A stretch of 64,000 nucleotides of DNA from Hanstruepera flava (GCF_023634025.1 NZ_JALJCW010000003.1:186001-250000), one strand, 5' to 3'; positions 7,930 to 17,117 are shown, counted from the first letter of the stretch. A program made the numbers and translations. The notes: generated from the letters alone by a model not told the origin.

Positions 7930-10427
7930 AATTCAAATCCAAAACTGCCTGTGATTCCAAAATCTCGGGCATTTGGGTTATCTAAATAATTTCCTCTAAA
8001 ATTAAAGTCAATTCTAAAGATTTTAAAAATATTACCTATACCGAAGCTGTATTCGTAATAAATTTCATTATTTGGAGCTACCAAAGGAATGTTTGCAGGA
8101 GCACTTAATGCAATGTTTTCATCAGAAAGGCTTCCCCAAACTCCTCGAATACTAACAATTTCTCTCCAATCTAATTTTCGCAATAATGGTATTCTAGAAA
8201 ACAAACGACCATTAAAATTATGCTCTAAAAACAACGCCAGATACGTATCAGTTACAAACTCATAAAAATCCAATTGCGAAAACGATTTGTAAATTGAAAA
8301 ATACGATTGGTTACCAGGAACAACACTCAATAAACCAAGAGGTACTTCTCCAAAAGTCTTACCGGCTTCAATTGTAGAACGTAAACGTCCGAAGCCACCT
8401 ATTTGCCATGGTTGAATATATGAAAACTGCAATTTTGTATATTCAAAATCACTATTCAACAAATCTTTTCTACCCACACTCAACTGCGCAAATATTGACG
8501 CGTAATTATCGTTAGCATTAGTACGCTCTACACCATGACCTGTCATCTTTCTGTTTGGAAAATACGATAGTGCCAACGTATTTTCCAGCTGTTTAATTTC
8601 AGATGAAACACCTGTTGGTGAATCTGGATCAACGTAATCTAAACTAAAGGTTGGTGACGCAGAGGACAAGGTTCTATAATCAGCGCCATATCTAATCAAG
8701 AAATTTTTAACCGGTTCAATTTCTAACGCAATGGTAGTTAAAAATATGTTACTTAACTTATCGTTTGGAGCTGTTGTAAATACTGCATTCGACGCCAGGC
8801 TTCTACCTAAAACATCTTGTGAGGTTGTTAAACTTGCTCCTATTTGTTCAATATCACGCCTATGCCCTGCGGATATAATAAGCCTGTTTCTTTTGTTCAA
8901 TAGCCATTTTGCTGAAAGACCATATTTAAATTTATTGTCTTTAAACCCATAAGCTAGAAACCCTTGCACACGCCATAAATCATTTCGCCCAAAATAGGTT
9001 CTCCCTCCTGTGCGAAGCCTTAATCCTTCAACATCATTGTAACCAAAAGTTGATAAAATAGGCCCATAGTCAAAATTCCATTTGTCAATCTCCACATATC
9101 CTGAAGCTAAAATAGAACCATAATTATAGAGTCGTTTAAACTTTGCAACGGTTTTCAAAGTGTCTAGCATTTTATAGACTCCGCGTTCATCTTTACTCAA
9201 GGATTCCATTCTATTTTCATCCCAAAAGGCATCATCACGATTATACGCATCTTCGTTATAATTAAAAACTTCCTCTTTATAGAATTTTTCGTCTTTTAAT
9301 TCATTAAACACATAGTTGTCATACAAAGTAGTTCGCTTTCCGTAAATACCTCGAGACTTTTCCTTCTTATTAAAGGTAAAATCAGACATGAAATAATCGC
9401 GTTTAATTAAAAAGAGGGTGTCATTTACAACTTCAAATTCTTGTTCAATATAAATTTCCTTAACCCAATTAATATTGGCACTTTTAGAAGCCTGCATATT
9501 AATTTCTTTGAGCGCATAAGTTGAATCGTTTACCCAGAAATCACCTTTAAATGTCAATTCATTTTTTCGCCTTGGGTAGTATATAATATTATAGCACCAT
9601 TTGTTATCAATAAAAGCACTATCGGCCAACACGTAATTATAGGTGTTAATCCCTGTTGTTGAAATTGGACTTACAAAACTCTTGTCGAAAAACTTAAGGT
9701 AATTGTCGTAGACATCGTATTCTGAATAAAGATCTTTAATAAAATCAATAATAGACTCGTTGTTGCTAAAACCTGAATTTTTATTACCCTTAAGCTCAAC
9801 TTTTTCTTTATTTAAAATATTATCACCATATACTTTGGCAACTTCTTCATTAATGAATATAGGCAAATAGGTTTTTCCTGTTACTTTGGAGGTATCTACC
9901 TGTTCAAAAACAAACTCCATACCCTTAAAGAGTTTACCATTAATCAAAGCGCTATCAATTGTATTTAAATCGAATTCAACTTTCTCATATCTGTCATAAG
10001 CATATTGGTTAAACTGTCGTAAACCGTTTTGACGTTTACGTTCCCATACTTTTTGCATGATAGCTATTGCTGGGTTCTCCTCTGCTTTTTTTGATTGTTT
10101 TCCAGTAACAATAACAACTTCACTTAAGGCCGCTGCTTCCTCTTTAATTACAAACTTTAAATTGTAGTTTACTTTCTTTTCTAAAGGCACTTCAATAGTT
10201 TCATACCCTACAAAAGAGACAATTAAGGTTTTCCATGTACTGTCTGATTCTAAATAGAAACGCCCTTCTTCGTTTGTAATGGTGCCCTCAAAAGACCCTT
10301 TAAATATAATATTGGCAAAGGCAACAGGCTCATCATTTTCATCATACACATAACCGCTAACTTTTGTTTGAGCAAAAGCTGAAACCAAAGTCAGGAAAAA
10401 ACAAGTTATAAGTAGATTAAATTTCAT
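7926..10427 (-). CDS. DUF5686 outer-membrane protein with carboxypeptidase-regulatory-like domain
   Basis: An 833-residue protein with signal peptide (ends SAFAQ). Residues ~22-105 are a CarboxypepD_reg-like beta-sandwich (GYVYDENDEPVAFANIIFKGS...GTITNEEGRFYLES), as found at the start of many Bacteroidota outer-membrane receptors. The remainder matches the DUF5686 family and ends in alternating aromatic strands and a terminal Phe (GITGSFGFEF), the usual signature of an outer-membrane beta-barrel. No TonB plug domain is visible, so this is not a classical SusC transporter. The function is unknown. It starts six bases after the pdhB terminator and overlaps the M1 peptidase gene tail-to-tail. 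Confidence 0.9.
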   Translation of the reverse strand: MKFNLLITCFFLTLVSAFAQTKVSGYVYDENDEPVAFANIIFKGSFEGTITNEEGRFYLESDSTWKTLIVSFVGYETIEVPLEKKVNYNLKFVIKEEAAALSEVVIVTGKQSKKAEENPAIAIMQKVWERKRQNGLRQFNQYAYDRYEKVEFDLNTIDSALINGKLFKGMEFVFEQVDTSKVTGKTYLPIFINEEVAKVYGDNILNKEKVELKGNKNSGFSNNESIIDFIKDLYSEYDVYDNYLKFFDKSFVSPISTTGINTYNYVLADSAFIDNKWCYNIIYYPRRKNELTFKGDFWVNDSTYALKEINMQASKSANINWVKEIYIEQEFEVVNDTLFLIKRDYFMSDFTFNKKEKSRGIYGKRTTLYDNYVFNELKDEKFYKEEVFNYNEDAYNRDDAFWDENRMESLSKDERGVYKMLDTLKTVAKFKRLYNYGSILASGYVEIDKWNFDYGPILSTFGYNDVEGLRLRTGGRTYFGRNDLWRVQGFLAYGFKDNKFKYGLSAKWLLNKRNRLIISAGHRRDIEQIGASLTTSQDVLGRSLASNAVFTTAPNDKLSNIFLTTIALEIEPVKNFLIRYGADYRTLSSASPTFSLDYVDPDSPTGVSSEIKQLENTLALSYFPNRKMTGHGVERTNANDNYASIFAQLSVGRKDLLNSDFEYTKLQFSYIQPWQIGGFGRLRSTIEAGKTFGEVPLGLLSVVPGNQSYFSIYKSFSQLDFYEFVTDTYLALFLEHNFNGRLFSRIPLLRKLDWREIVSIRGVWGSLSDENIALSAPANIPLVAPNNEIYYEYSFGIGNIFKIFRIDFNFRGNYLDNPNARDFGITGSFGFEF

Positions 10428-10432
10428 ATTGA

Positions 10433-10468
10433 CAAAAAAACTTCATCAACAATGCTGCCAATGAAGTT
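10433..10468 (-). terminator. Intrinsic terminator of pdhB
   Basis: On the minus strand an arm AACTTCAT and its complement ATGAAGTT, extendable by wobble pairs into the 14-base loop, are followed by a run of seven Ts. It lies 22 bases after the pdhB stop. Confidence 0.75.
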
Positions 10469-10490
10469 TATAAACGTAAGAAATATTTTT

Positions 10491-11468
10491 TTATTTGTAT
10501 AAAACCTTCTTAACTGCCTTAACAACATCGTTGCTATTAGGTAGCCATTCTTCCAATAAAACTGGTGAATAAGGCGCAGGCGTATCTGCTGTATTTATCT
10601 TTACAATAGGTGCATCTAAATAATCAAAAGCTTTAGATTGTACTTGGTAAGTAATCTCGGTAGCAACGTTACCAAATGGCCAAGCTTCTTCTAAAATTAC
10701 TAATCTATTGGTTTTTTTAACCGAATTTAAAATGGCGTCATGATCCATTGGTCTTACTGTTCGTAAATCAATAATTTCGCATGATATCCCTTCTTTTTCC
10801 AATTCTTCAGCCGCTTTGTATGCTTCTTTAATAATTTTTCCAAAAGATACAATGGTTACATCTGAACCCTCACGCTTAATATCTGCTACTCCTAAAGGTA
10901 TGGTATATTCTCCTTCTGGCACTTCGCCTTTATCTCCATACATTTGCTCACTCTCCATAAAAATAACAGGATCATCATCACGAATAGCCGATTTTAAAAG
11001 CCCTTTGGCATCATAAGGGTTTGAAGGCACAACTACTTTTAAACCAGGCGTATTGGCATACCAACTTTCAAAAGCCTGTGAGTGAGTTGCTGCCAACTGA
11101 CCTGCAGAGGCTGTTGGACCTCGAAACACAATAGGACATTTAAACTGACCACCAGACATCTGTCTAATTTTGGCAGCATTATTAATAATTTGATCAATAC
11201 CAACCAAAGAGAAATTAAAGGTCATAAACTCAACAATTGGTCTGTTGCCAGTCATGGTTGAACCTACAGCTATTCCTGCAAAACCTAATTCAGCAATTGG
11301 TGTATCAATAACTCGTTTAGGCCCAAACTCATCTAACATACCTTTACTCGCTTTGTAAGCCCCATTATATTCAGCTACTTCTTCTCCCATTAAATAAATG
11401 CTGTCATCGCGTCGCATTTCTTCGCTCATGGCTTCACAAACCGCTTCTCTAAATTGTAATGTCTTCAT
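10491..11468 (-). CDS. pdhB: Pyruvate dehydrogenase E1 component, beta subunit
   Basis: A 325-residue subunit of the alpha2beta2 E1 of the pyruvate dehydrogenase complex, which decarboxylates pyruvate with thiamine diphosphate and hands the acetyl group to lipoyl-E2. The transketolase-type pyrimidine-binding domain (residues 1-180) shows LMGEEVAEYNGAYKASKGMLDEFG and FRGPTASAGQLAATHSQ. The C-terminal transketolase domain has IIDLRTVRPMDHDAILNSVKKTNRLVILEEAWPFG. The alpha subunit and E2 are not adjacent on this side. Paralogous 2-oxoacid E1-beta subunits look similar, but length and motifs favour PDH. A -7 box lies at 11492-11499. Confidence 0.95.
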   Translation of the reverse strand: MKTLQFREAVCEAMSEEMRRDDSIYLMGEEVAEYNGAYKASKGMLDEFGPKRVIDTPIAELGFAGIAVGSTMTGNRPIVEFMTFNFSLVGIDQIINNAAKIRQMSGGQFKCPIVFRGPTASAGQLAATHSQAFESWYANTPGLKVVVPSNPYDAKGLLKSAIRDDDPVIFMESEQMYGDKGEVPEGEYTIPLGVADIKREGSDVTIVSFGKIIKEAYKAAEELEKEGISCEIIDLRTVRPMDHDAILNSVKKTNRLVILEEAWPFGNVATEITYQVQSKAFDYLDAPIVKINTADTPAPYSPVLLEEWLPNSNDVVKAVKKVLYK

Positions 11469-11491
11469 ATTCTATTCATAATTAGGAAGAG

Positions 11492-11499
11492 CAAAAATA
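11492..11499 (-). promoter_or_regulatory. -7 promoter box of pdhB
   Basis: TATTTTTG on the minus strand is an exact TAnnTTTG match 23 bases before the pdhB ATG; no clear -33 TTG is present. Confidence 0.5.
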
Positions 11500-11590
11500 G
11501 GAAATATTAATAATAAATTTGCATAAAAAACAACTGTATATTTTGCAGTAACAACCATATATCCTACCTTTATTTTTCAACATTATCACT

Positions 11591-12679
11591 ATGCCTAACC
11601 ATAAATTATTAGTACTTACAATTTTGTTGGTTTCAGTTTTAAGTTTTTCACAAAACCCCATATTATGTCCCCAATTATCTGATACATTTAAAATTTCTGA
11701 ATCAATTAATATTCCAACAATAACTGAAAATGATGATGGCACAATTATGCTCATTAGCCCTCAACAATATATTACAGATATTTTTGGCAACTATATCATT
11801 TATGGTTTTGAGAGAAGTTTCCCTACTGCAGACTCAGAACCATTGTCTCAATATTATACTATATTCTTTGAAAACAAAGATTTAATTGTCGACTTATACA
11901 ACAATGTCCCTTCAGATATATTTGAATTTATCTATGATGATGAAACGGTTCCAACAAAAATACCAATTGACCAAAATATAATTGACAACCTCGATGGTAA
12001 AACTTTTTATTTAAAATCCAGGTGCTTTACTGGCGCAGGTGGATTAACTTGTGAAAACACTGAAGAAGAAATCCCAGAGGACATAATTATTTTATTAGAA
12101 TTTAACTATGATAGCAGTACAGAATTACTAAACGTTTCTTCTCCTGAAATCACACCATGTGGTAATAGTTTTAATATTGATTATACCGGTAAAACACATT
12201 ATCAAATTTCAATTTGGAACTCGGTGCCAGGAATTATAAATGAAAGTTATGACACTCCTTACCCAGATTGTCATGATTTTGAGGGTTCATTATACAGAAT
12301 TCTTGGCGTGACGTGTGATGCTAATCTTTATGAATTTATGAACTATAGCTATAACAACGATGAGCTCACACTATCAAAAGATACAGGTTTGGAGGCAATG
12401 GAATATTTAAAATTTGAAGACTACAGCCTATCTGTACCTTCAAATAGTTTAGATAACATTCAATTAATTACCTCTGTAAACAATGAACAAATTTATTTTA
12501 AGAATTTGAAAGATTCCTTTTATCAATTTGAGATTTTTGATTTGTCTGGTAAAAATTATATTAATTCTACAATTTATGGCAAAGACAAAATATTAATAAA
12601 TCAATTGCCTGACGGCCTATATTTTATCAGACTTAACAATTACAAGAACAAAAGAGTCTTTAAGTTCATTAAAAAATAA
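11591..12679 (+). CDS. Secreted protein with type IX secretion sorting domain
   Basis: A 362-residue protein with a signal peptide (ending LSFSQ) and a C-terminal ~75-residue Por-secretion sorting domain: YQFEIFDLSGKNYINSTIYG, then LPDGLYFIRLNNYKNKRVFKFIKK, the typical type A CTD with conserved G-LY-R pattern and a basic end. It should cross the inner membrane by Sec and the outer membrane by the T9SS, with the CTD removed on export. The middle region contains scattered cysteines (residues ~146-240) that may form disulfides. I do not recognise the passenger's function; it resembles small flavobacterial proteins otherwise annotated hypothetical. Confidence 0.88.
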   Translation: MPNHKLLVLTILLVSVLSFSQNPILCPQLSDTFKISESINIPTITENDDGTIMLISPQQYITDIFGNYIIYGFERSFPTADSEPLSQYYTIFFENKDLIVDLYNNVPSDIFEFIYDDETVPTKIPIDQNIIDNLDGKTFYLKSRCFTGAGGLTCENTEEEIPEDIIILLEFNYDSSTELLNVSSPEITPCGNSFNIDYTGKTHYQISIWNSVPGIINESYDTPYPDCHDFEGSLYRILGVTCDANLYEFMNYSYNNDELTLSKDTGLEAMEYLKFEDYSLSVPSNSLDNIQLITSVNNEQIYFKNLKDSFYQFEIFDLSGKNYINSTIYGKDKILINQLPDGLYFIRLNNYKNKRVFKFIKK

Positions 12680-12717
12680 CCCTACTCCATTCTTTAATTA
12701 TCATTTTAAGAATTAAA

Positions 12718-12735
12718 TACTATGCGTGCATAGTA
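12718..12735. promoter_or_regulatory. Palindromic operator candidate upstream of etfBA
   Basis: TACTATGCGTGCATAGTA is a perfect 8-base inverted repeat with a 2-base centre. It ends 20 bases before the -7 box at 12756 and so covers the -33 position, where a bound repressor would block polymerase. Size and symmetry suit a TetR- or MarR-type dimer. Confidence 0.6.
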
Positions 12736-12755
12736 AAAAATCGGAATAAAATAAT

Positions 12756-12763
12756 TACCTTCG
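12756..12763 (+). promoter_or_regulatory. -7 promoter box of etfBA
   Basis: TACCTTCG is one base off the TAnnTTTG consensus and lies 40 bases before the etfB ATG, directly downstream of the palindrome at 12718-12735. Confidence 0.55.
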
Positions 12764-12803
12764 TAACCTCAAAAAAATATACTTTTTACTAAAAATTATA
12801 GAT

Positions 12804-13550
12804 ATGAAAATATTAGTGTGTATTAGTCACGTTCCTGATACGACTTCCAAAATTAATTTTGCTGATGGTGACACAAAATTTGACACCAATGGTGTACAAT
12901 TTGTAATTAATCCTAATGATGAATTTGGCTTAACGCGAGCTATGTGGTTTAAAGAGAAACAAGGGGCTAATGTTACTGTTGTTAATGTAGGTGGTGCCGA
13001 GACTGAACCAACATTGCGGAAGGCTTTAGCTATTGGTGCAGATAGCGCTATTAGAGTCAATACTGAAGCCAAGGATGGCTTTCAAGTAGCTAAAGAACTA
13101 GCAAAAGTTGTGCAAGATGGTGGCTACGATTTAGTTATTGCAGGTCGTGAGTCTATTGATTACAATGGTGGAATGGTTCCTGGAATGCTTGCAGGCTTAA
13201 CCAATGCAAACTTTGTAAATAATTGTATTAGTTTAGAAGTTGAAGGCACTAATGCCAAAGCTGTTAGAGAAATTGATGGTGGTAAAGAAACCATATCAAC
13301 AAGCTTACCATTAATTATTGGTGGACAAAAAGGTTTAGTTGAAGAAAGTGACTTGCGTATTCCTAATATGCGAGGTATTATGATGGCGCGTCAAAAACCG
13401 TTACAAGTAACAGAACCAACAGGAGCAAATGCTGAAACTACATCAGTTAAGTTTGAAAAACCAGCTCCAAAAGGTGCTGTAAAATTAGTTGATGCCGATA
13501 ATGTAGGAGAACTTGTAAACTTACTTCACAACGAAGCAAAAGTTATTTAA
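12804..13550 (+). CDS. etfB: Electron transfer flavoprotein, beta subunit
   Basis: A 248-residue ETF subunit that, with EtfA, accepts electrons from acyl-CoA dehydrogenases and related flavoenzymes. It begins MKILVCISHVPDTTSKI and has INPNDEFGLTRAMWFKE and VIAGRESIDYNGGMVPGMLAGL, which build the AMP-binding side of the dimer. The beta-subunit signature region appears as EIDGGKETISTSLPLIIGGQKGLVEESDLRIPNMRGIMMAR. The gene is followed after 23 bases by etfA and is preceded by a promoter containing a perfect palindrome, suggesting control by a small-molecule-responsive repressor, plausibly of fatty-acid or amino-acid catabolism. Confidence 0.97.
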   Translation: MKILVCISHVPDTTSKINFADGDTKFDTNGVQFVINPNDEFGLTRAMWFKEKQGANVTVVNVGGAETEPTLRKALAIGADSAIRVNTEAKDGFQVAKELAKVVQDGGYDLVIAGRESIDYNGGMVPGMLAGLTNANFVNNCISLEVEGTNAKAVREIDGGKETISTSLPLIIGGQKGLVEESDLRIPNMRGIMMARQKPLQVTEPTGANAETTSVKFEKPAPKGAVKLVDADNVGELVNLLHNEAKVI

Positions 13551-13573
13551 TTAACGCTTAAAAAAAAGAAAAC

Positions 13574-14533
13574 ATGTCAGTTTTAGTATATACAGAATCA
13601 GAAGAAGGAAAATTTAAAAAAACTGCTTTAGAGGTAGCCTCTTACGCAAAGGCTGTTGCGGACCAAATGGGCACAACAGTAACCGCCATTACTTTTAATG
13701 CCAATGACACTAGTGTTCTAGGTAATCATGGTGTTGAAAAAGTATTACAGGTTAATAATAGTTCATTAGACAAGTTTAATGCCAATGCCTATGCAAGTGT
13801 TATAGCTCAAGCAGCTAAACAAGAAGGTGCAAAAGTTGTCGTTATTAGCTCAAGCGCAGACAGTAAATATTTAGCACCTCTTTTAGCTATAGATTTAGAT
13901 GCAGGTTATGCTTCAAATGTTGTTGAAGCGCCTTCAAGCACATCGCCTTTTACAGTAAAACGTACTGCTTTTACAAACAAGGCTTTTAACAATACAACAA
14001 TCGATACCGATGTAAAAATAGTTGGTGTTTCTAAAAATGCTTTTGGCGTTCATGAAAGTTCAGCTTCGGCTTCAGCTGAAGAATTTTCTGCCAACGTTCC
14101 AGAAATGGGCGTGCAAGTAGAATCCGTTGATAAAGTTACGGGTAAAGTTACAATAGCAGATGCAGAAATTGTTGTTTCTGGAGGTCGTGGTTTAAAAGGT
14201 CCTGAAAATTGGGGAATGATTGAAGAGTTGGCAGACGTTTTAGGTGCTGCTACTGCATGCTCAAAACCTGTAAGCGATTTAGGTTGGAGACCACATAGCG
14301 AACACGTTGGACAAACAGGAAAACCAGTTGCTTCTAACTTATATATAGCTGTTGGTATATCGGGTGCCATACAACATTTAGCAGGTATTAACGCTTCAAA
14401 AACCAAGGTTGTTATCAATACAGATCCTGAAGCTCCTTTCTTTAAAGCTGCAGATTATGGTATAGTGGGTGACGCTTTTGAGGTTGTTCCTAAATTGATT
14501 GAGAAATTAAAAGAATTTAAAGCTCAACAGTAA
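13574..14533 (+). CDS. etfA: Electron transfer flavoprotein, alpha subunit
   Basis: A 319-residue partner of EtfB. The N-terminal domain (residues 1-~185) has the Rossmann-like ETF fold. The C-terminal FAD-binding domain starts at VSGGRGLKGPENWGMIEELADVLGAATACSKPVSDLGWRPHSEHVGQTGKPVASNLYIAVGISGAIQH (given in pieces: GGRGLKGPENW, RPHSEHVGQTG, YIAVGISGAIQH) and continues with INTDPEAPFFKAADYGIVGD. This is the diagnostic FAD site of ETF-alpha. It is co-transcribed with etfB. Together they would deliver electrons to an ETF:quinone oxidoreductase encoded elsewhere. Confidence 0.97.
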   Translation: MSVLVYTESEEGKFKKTALEVASYAKAVADQMGTTVTAITFNANDTSVLGNHGVEKVLQVNNSSLDKFNANAYASVIAQAAKQEGAKVVVISSSADSKYLAPLLAIDLDAGYASNVVEAPSSTSPFTVKRTAFTNKAFNNTTIDTDVKIVGVSKNAFGVHESSASASAEEFSANVPEMGVQVESVDKVTGKVTIADAEIVVSGGRGLKGPENWGMIEELADVLGAATACSKPVSDLGWRPHSEHVGQTGKPVASNLYIAVGISGAIQHLAGINASKTKVVINTDPEAPFFKAADYGIVGDAFEVVPKLIEKLKEFKAQQ

Positions 14534-14697
14534 TTTATTTTTTATAAATTGTAATTATATAAAGGGCTGTTTTAATTGGGTTTTACAAGGTTAATTAATA
14601 TTTTAATGTTGTAAATTTAAAATAACAAATCTGTCTATTTTTATTTATAGAAGTTGTTAAAGTCCTAATTAAAACAGTTCTTTGTGTTTTATAAACT

Positions 14698-15312
14698 ATG
14701 AGTTTAGTTCGACTAAATATAAAGGGAATATCATATAGCCAGACACAAAATGGCGCCTATGCTTTAATTTTAAACGAAGTGGATGGCGATAGAAAACTAC
14801 CTATTGTTATTGGCGCTTTTGAAGCACAGTCCATTGCCATAGCATTAGAAAAAGAAATACGCCCTCCAAGACCCCTTACACACGACCTATTCAAAAATTT
14901 TGCAGATCGATTTGATATTGTTGTTAAGCAGGTCATTATCCACAAATTGGTTGATGGTGTATTTTACTCTAGTATAATTTGTGAACGTGATAAAATTGAA
15001 GAGATCATTGATGCCAGAACTAGTGATGCCATTGCATTAGCCTTAAGGTTTCAAGCACCAATATTTACCTATAAAAACATTTTAGATAAAGCAGGAATCT
15101 ATTTAAAAATCAACCCAACTAAAGAAGAAGATGCTGAAGACGATAGTGTTTTGGTTAACGATTTAATTGCTGAAGAATTAGAGGCTGGCACTACTCAAGA
15201 TGACTTAAAAGACAAAACATTGGAAGAACTACATAACATGTTAGACGAAGCTGTTTCTAACGAAGATTATGAAAAGGCCGCCAAATTGCGTGATGAAATT
15301 TCAAAACGCTAA
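14698..15312 (+). CDS. Bifunctional nuclease family protein (DUF151) with UVR motif
   Basis: A 204-residue protein. Residues 1-~135 are the DUF151/BFN domain (YALILNEVDGDRKLPIVIGAFEAQSIAIALE, RPLTHDLFKNFADRF, DARTSDAIALALRFQAPIF), described in plants and thermophiles as a bifunctional DNase/RNase. The C-terminus (ELHNMLDEAVSNEDYEKAAKLRDEISKR) is a UVR motif like that linking UvrB to UvrC, common in flavobacterial members. Between them is an acidic linker. The nuclease activity in bacteria is poorly established, so the name should be held loosely. It is followed 12 bases later by the nucleoside transporter gene and probably co-transcribed with it. Confidence 0.9.
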   Translation: MSLVRLNIKGISYSQTQNGAYALILNEVDGDRKLPIVIGAFEAQSIAIALEKEIRPPRPLTHDLFKNFADRFDIVVKQVIIHKLVDGVFYSSIICERDKIEEIIDARTSDAIALALRFQAPIFTYKNILDKAGIYLKINPTKEEDAEDDSVLVNDLIAEELEAGTTQDDLKDKTLEELHNMLDEAVSNEDYEKAAKLRDEISKR

Positions 15313-15324
15313 ACACACAAACAA

Positions 15325-17046
15325 ATGAAACATTTTTTATTAGCTTTTACAGCTATTTTTTTTGGAATTACAATTAGTAATGCACAAAGCATTGAAAAAA
15401 AATGGCAGTTTCAGTCTGTAGAAAACGATTCCATATCTAATCTTTTTGAATTATCAAAGTCTGATGTTTTTATTTTAAACAAAGGTGATTTTAAGTACAA
15501 TATTGAATCTAGAAACCTTGAAGCTTCAGGAGATTATATTCATCAAAATAATCTTTTGGTATTTTATTACAACCAACCAAACGATACCATTAGACGTTAT
15601 AAAATAACCGAGCTCACAGACTCTACTTTAGTCTTCAATGAAAATAATACCCGTTATAGTTTTAAGTCTGTTCGTGAAATAGTAAAAGATGAATCTACTA
15701 TATTAACCAATAGCGATCAAGATACTATAATACCGAGTCAAGGTTTTTCTTTTAACAGTCTTTGGCGAGGCATATTGGGTATGGTTTGTCTGATTTTTAT
15801 TGCCTTTTTATTTAGTAGTAACAGACGTGCCGTAAATTGGAAAACGGTTGGTATAGGATTAGTTTTTCAACTTTTAATAGCAATAGGGGTTTTAAAGGTA
15901 CCTTTTGTACAGGCTATTTTTAAATATTTAGGCAAGGCTTTTAATAAGGTTCTGACTTTTACTGAAGCTGGCACCGAATTCTTATTTAGTTCATTCATTT
16001 CTAATGAGATAGAAAGTCCCTTAATAAATTTTGCAATTACTATTTTACCGACAATTATATTCTTTTCTGCTTTAACATCTGTTTTATTTTATTTAGGGAT
16101 TATTCAAAAAATAGTAAAAGCCATGGGATGGCTTCTTACAAAGCTATTAGGAATTTCTGGAGCCGAAAGTTTAAGCGTGGCTGGAAACATCTTTTTGGGG
16201 CAAACCGAGGCTCCATTAATGATTAAAGCCTATTTACAAAAAATGAATAAGTCTGAAATGCTTTTGGTTATGATTGGCGGTATGGCGACTGTAGCAGGAG
16301 GTGTATTGGCAGCTTATATACAGTTTTTAGGAGGTGATGATATGATATTAAGAGAATATTTCGCAAAGCATTTATTAGCTGCATCAGTCATGGCGGCTCC
16401 AGGCGCTATTGTTATTTCTAAAATACTCTATCCGCAAACCGAAGAAATTAACACTGATGTTACAATATCAAAGCAAAAAATAGGATCTAACATATTAGAT
16501 TCTATCGCAATTGGTACCACTGAAGGATTTAAGCTAGCAGTGAATGTTGCCGCAATGTTACTAGTATTTGTTGCCTTTATTGCATTAATAAACTATGGAT
16601 TAACCAAATTAGGAACAATAGGCAATATTAATGAATGGGTAAGTATTAACTCCCCTTATCCAGCTTTATCTCTTGAAGCTATTCTCGGAACAATTTTTGC
16701 TCCATTAATGTGGCTAATTGGAGTCGCAACAGATGATATAATGATGATGGGCCAACTATTAGGTATTAAATTAGCTGCAAGTGAATTCGTAGGTTATATA
16801 CAGTTAGGTGAATTAAAAAATATAGCTAACACTACACATTTAAACTATGAAAAGTCCATTATTATGGCAACTTATATGCTTTGCGGATTTGCAAACTTCG
16901 CTTCAATAGGTATTCAAATTGGAGGCATTGGCTCTTTAGCACCAGGTCAGCGTAAAACGTTGTCAGAATTTGGTATGAAAGCTTTAATTGGCGGTACTAT
17001 TGCGTCTTTAATTTCTGCAACTATTGCCGGTATGATAATTGGATAA
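15325..17046 (+). CDS. CNT-family nucleoside transporter with extra N-terminal exported domain
   Basis: A 573-residue protein in two parts. Residues ~148-573 are a concentrative nucleoside transporter (NupC type): RGILGMVCLIFIAFLFSSNRRAVNWKTV, the G-x-T/S-EAPL signature GQTEAPLMIKAYLQKM, ATVAGGVLAAYI, and GFANFASIGIQIGGIGSLAPGQR. These form the cation/nucleoside site that imports nucleosides using the ion gradient. Residues 1-21 are a signal peptide (ITISNAQ), and ~22-125 form a small beta-rich domain resembling lipocalin-like or DUF4923-type flavobacterial domains (WQFQSVENDSISNLFELSKSDVFIL), which would sit in the periplasm. A terminator follows at 17087. Confidence 0.92.
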   Translation: MKHFLLAFTAIFFGITISNAQSIEKKWQFQSVENDSISNLFELSKSDVFILNKGDFKYNIESRNLEASGDYIHQNNLLVFYYNQPNDTIRRYKITELTDSTLVFNENNTRYSFKSVREIVKDESTILTNSDQDTIIPSQGFSFNSLWRGILGMVCLIFIAFLFSSNRRAVNWKTVGIGLVFQLLIAIGVLKVPFVQAIFKYLGKAFNKVLTFTEAGTEFLFSSFISNEIESPLINFAITILPTIIFFSALTSVLFYLGIIQKIVKAMGWLLTKLLGISGAESLSVAGNIFLGQTEAPLMIKAYLQKMNKSEMLLVMIGGMATVAGGVLAAYIQFLGGDDMILREYFAKHLLAASVMAAPGAIVISKILYPQTEEINTDVTISKQKIGSNILDSIAIGTTEGFKLAVNVAAMLLVFVAFIALINYGLTKLGTIGNINEWVSINSPYPALSLEAILGTIFAPLMWLIGVATDDIMMMGQLLGIKLAASEFVGYIQLGELKNIANTTHLNYEKSIIMATYMLCGFANFASIGIQIGGIGSLAPGQRKTLSEFGMKALIGGTIASLISATIAGMIIG

Positions 17047-17086
17047 TTACATCAACAATTCGTTAATAACTTTTTATATAATTTAA

Positions 17087-17117
17087 GGGTTAAATCATTT
17101 TGGTTTGACCCTTTTTT
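17087..17117 (+). terminator. Intrinsic terminator after the nucleoside transporter gene
   Basis: GGGTTAAATC (17087-17096), loop ATTTT, and GGTTTGACCC (17102-17111) form a 10-base stem with two G-U pairs, followed by six Ts. The TTG that would extend the thyA frame lies inside this hairpin. Confidence 0.85.

Noticed and set aside
11482-11754. Minus-strand frame before the T9SS cargo gene
   Set aside because: It is antisense to that gene's signal peptide region and contains the pdhB promoter; Cys-rich composition is an artefact of low complexity.
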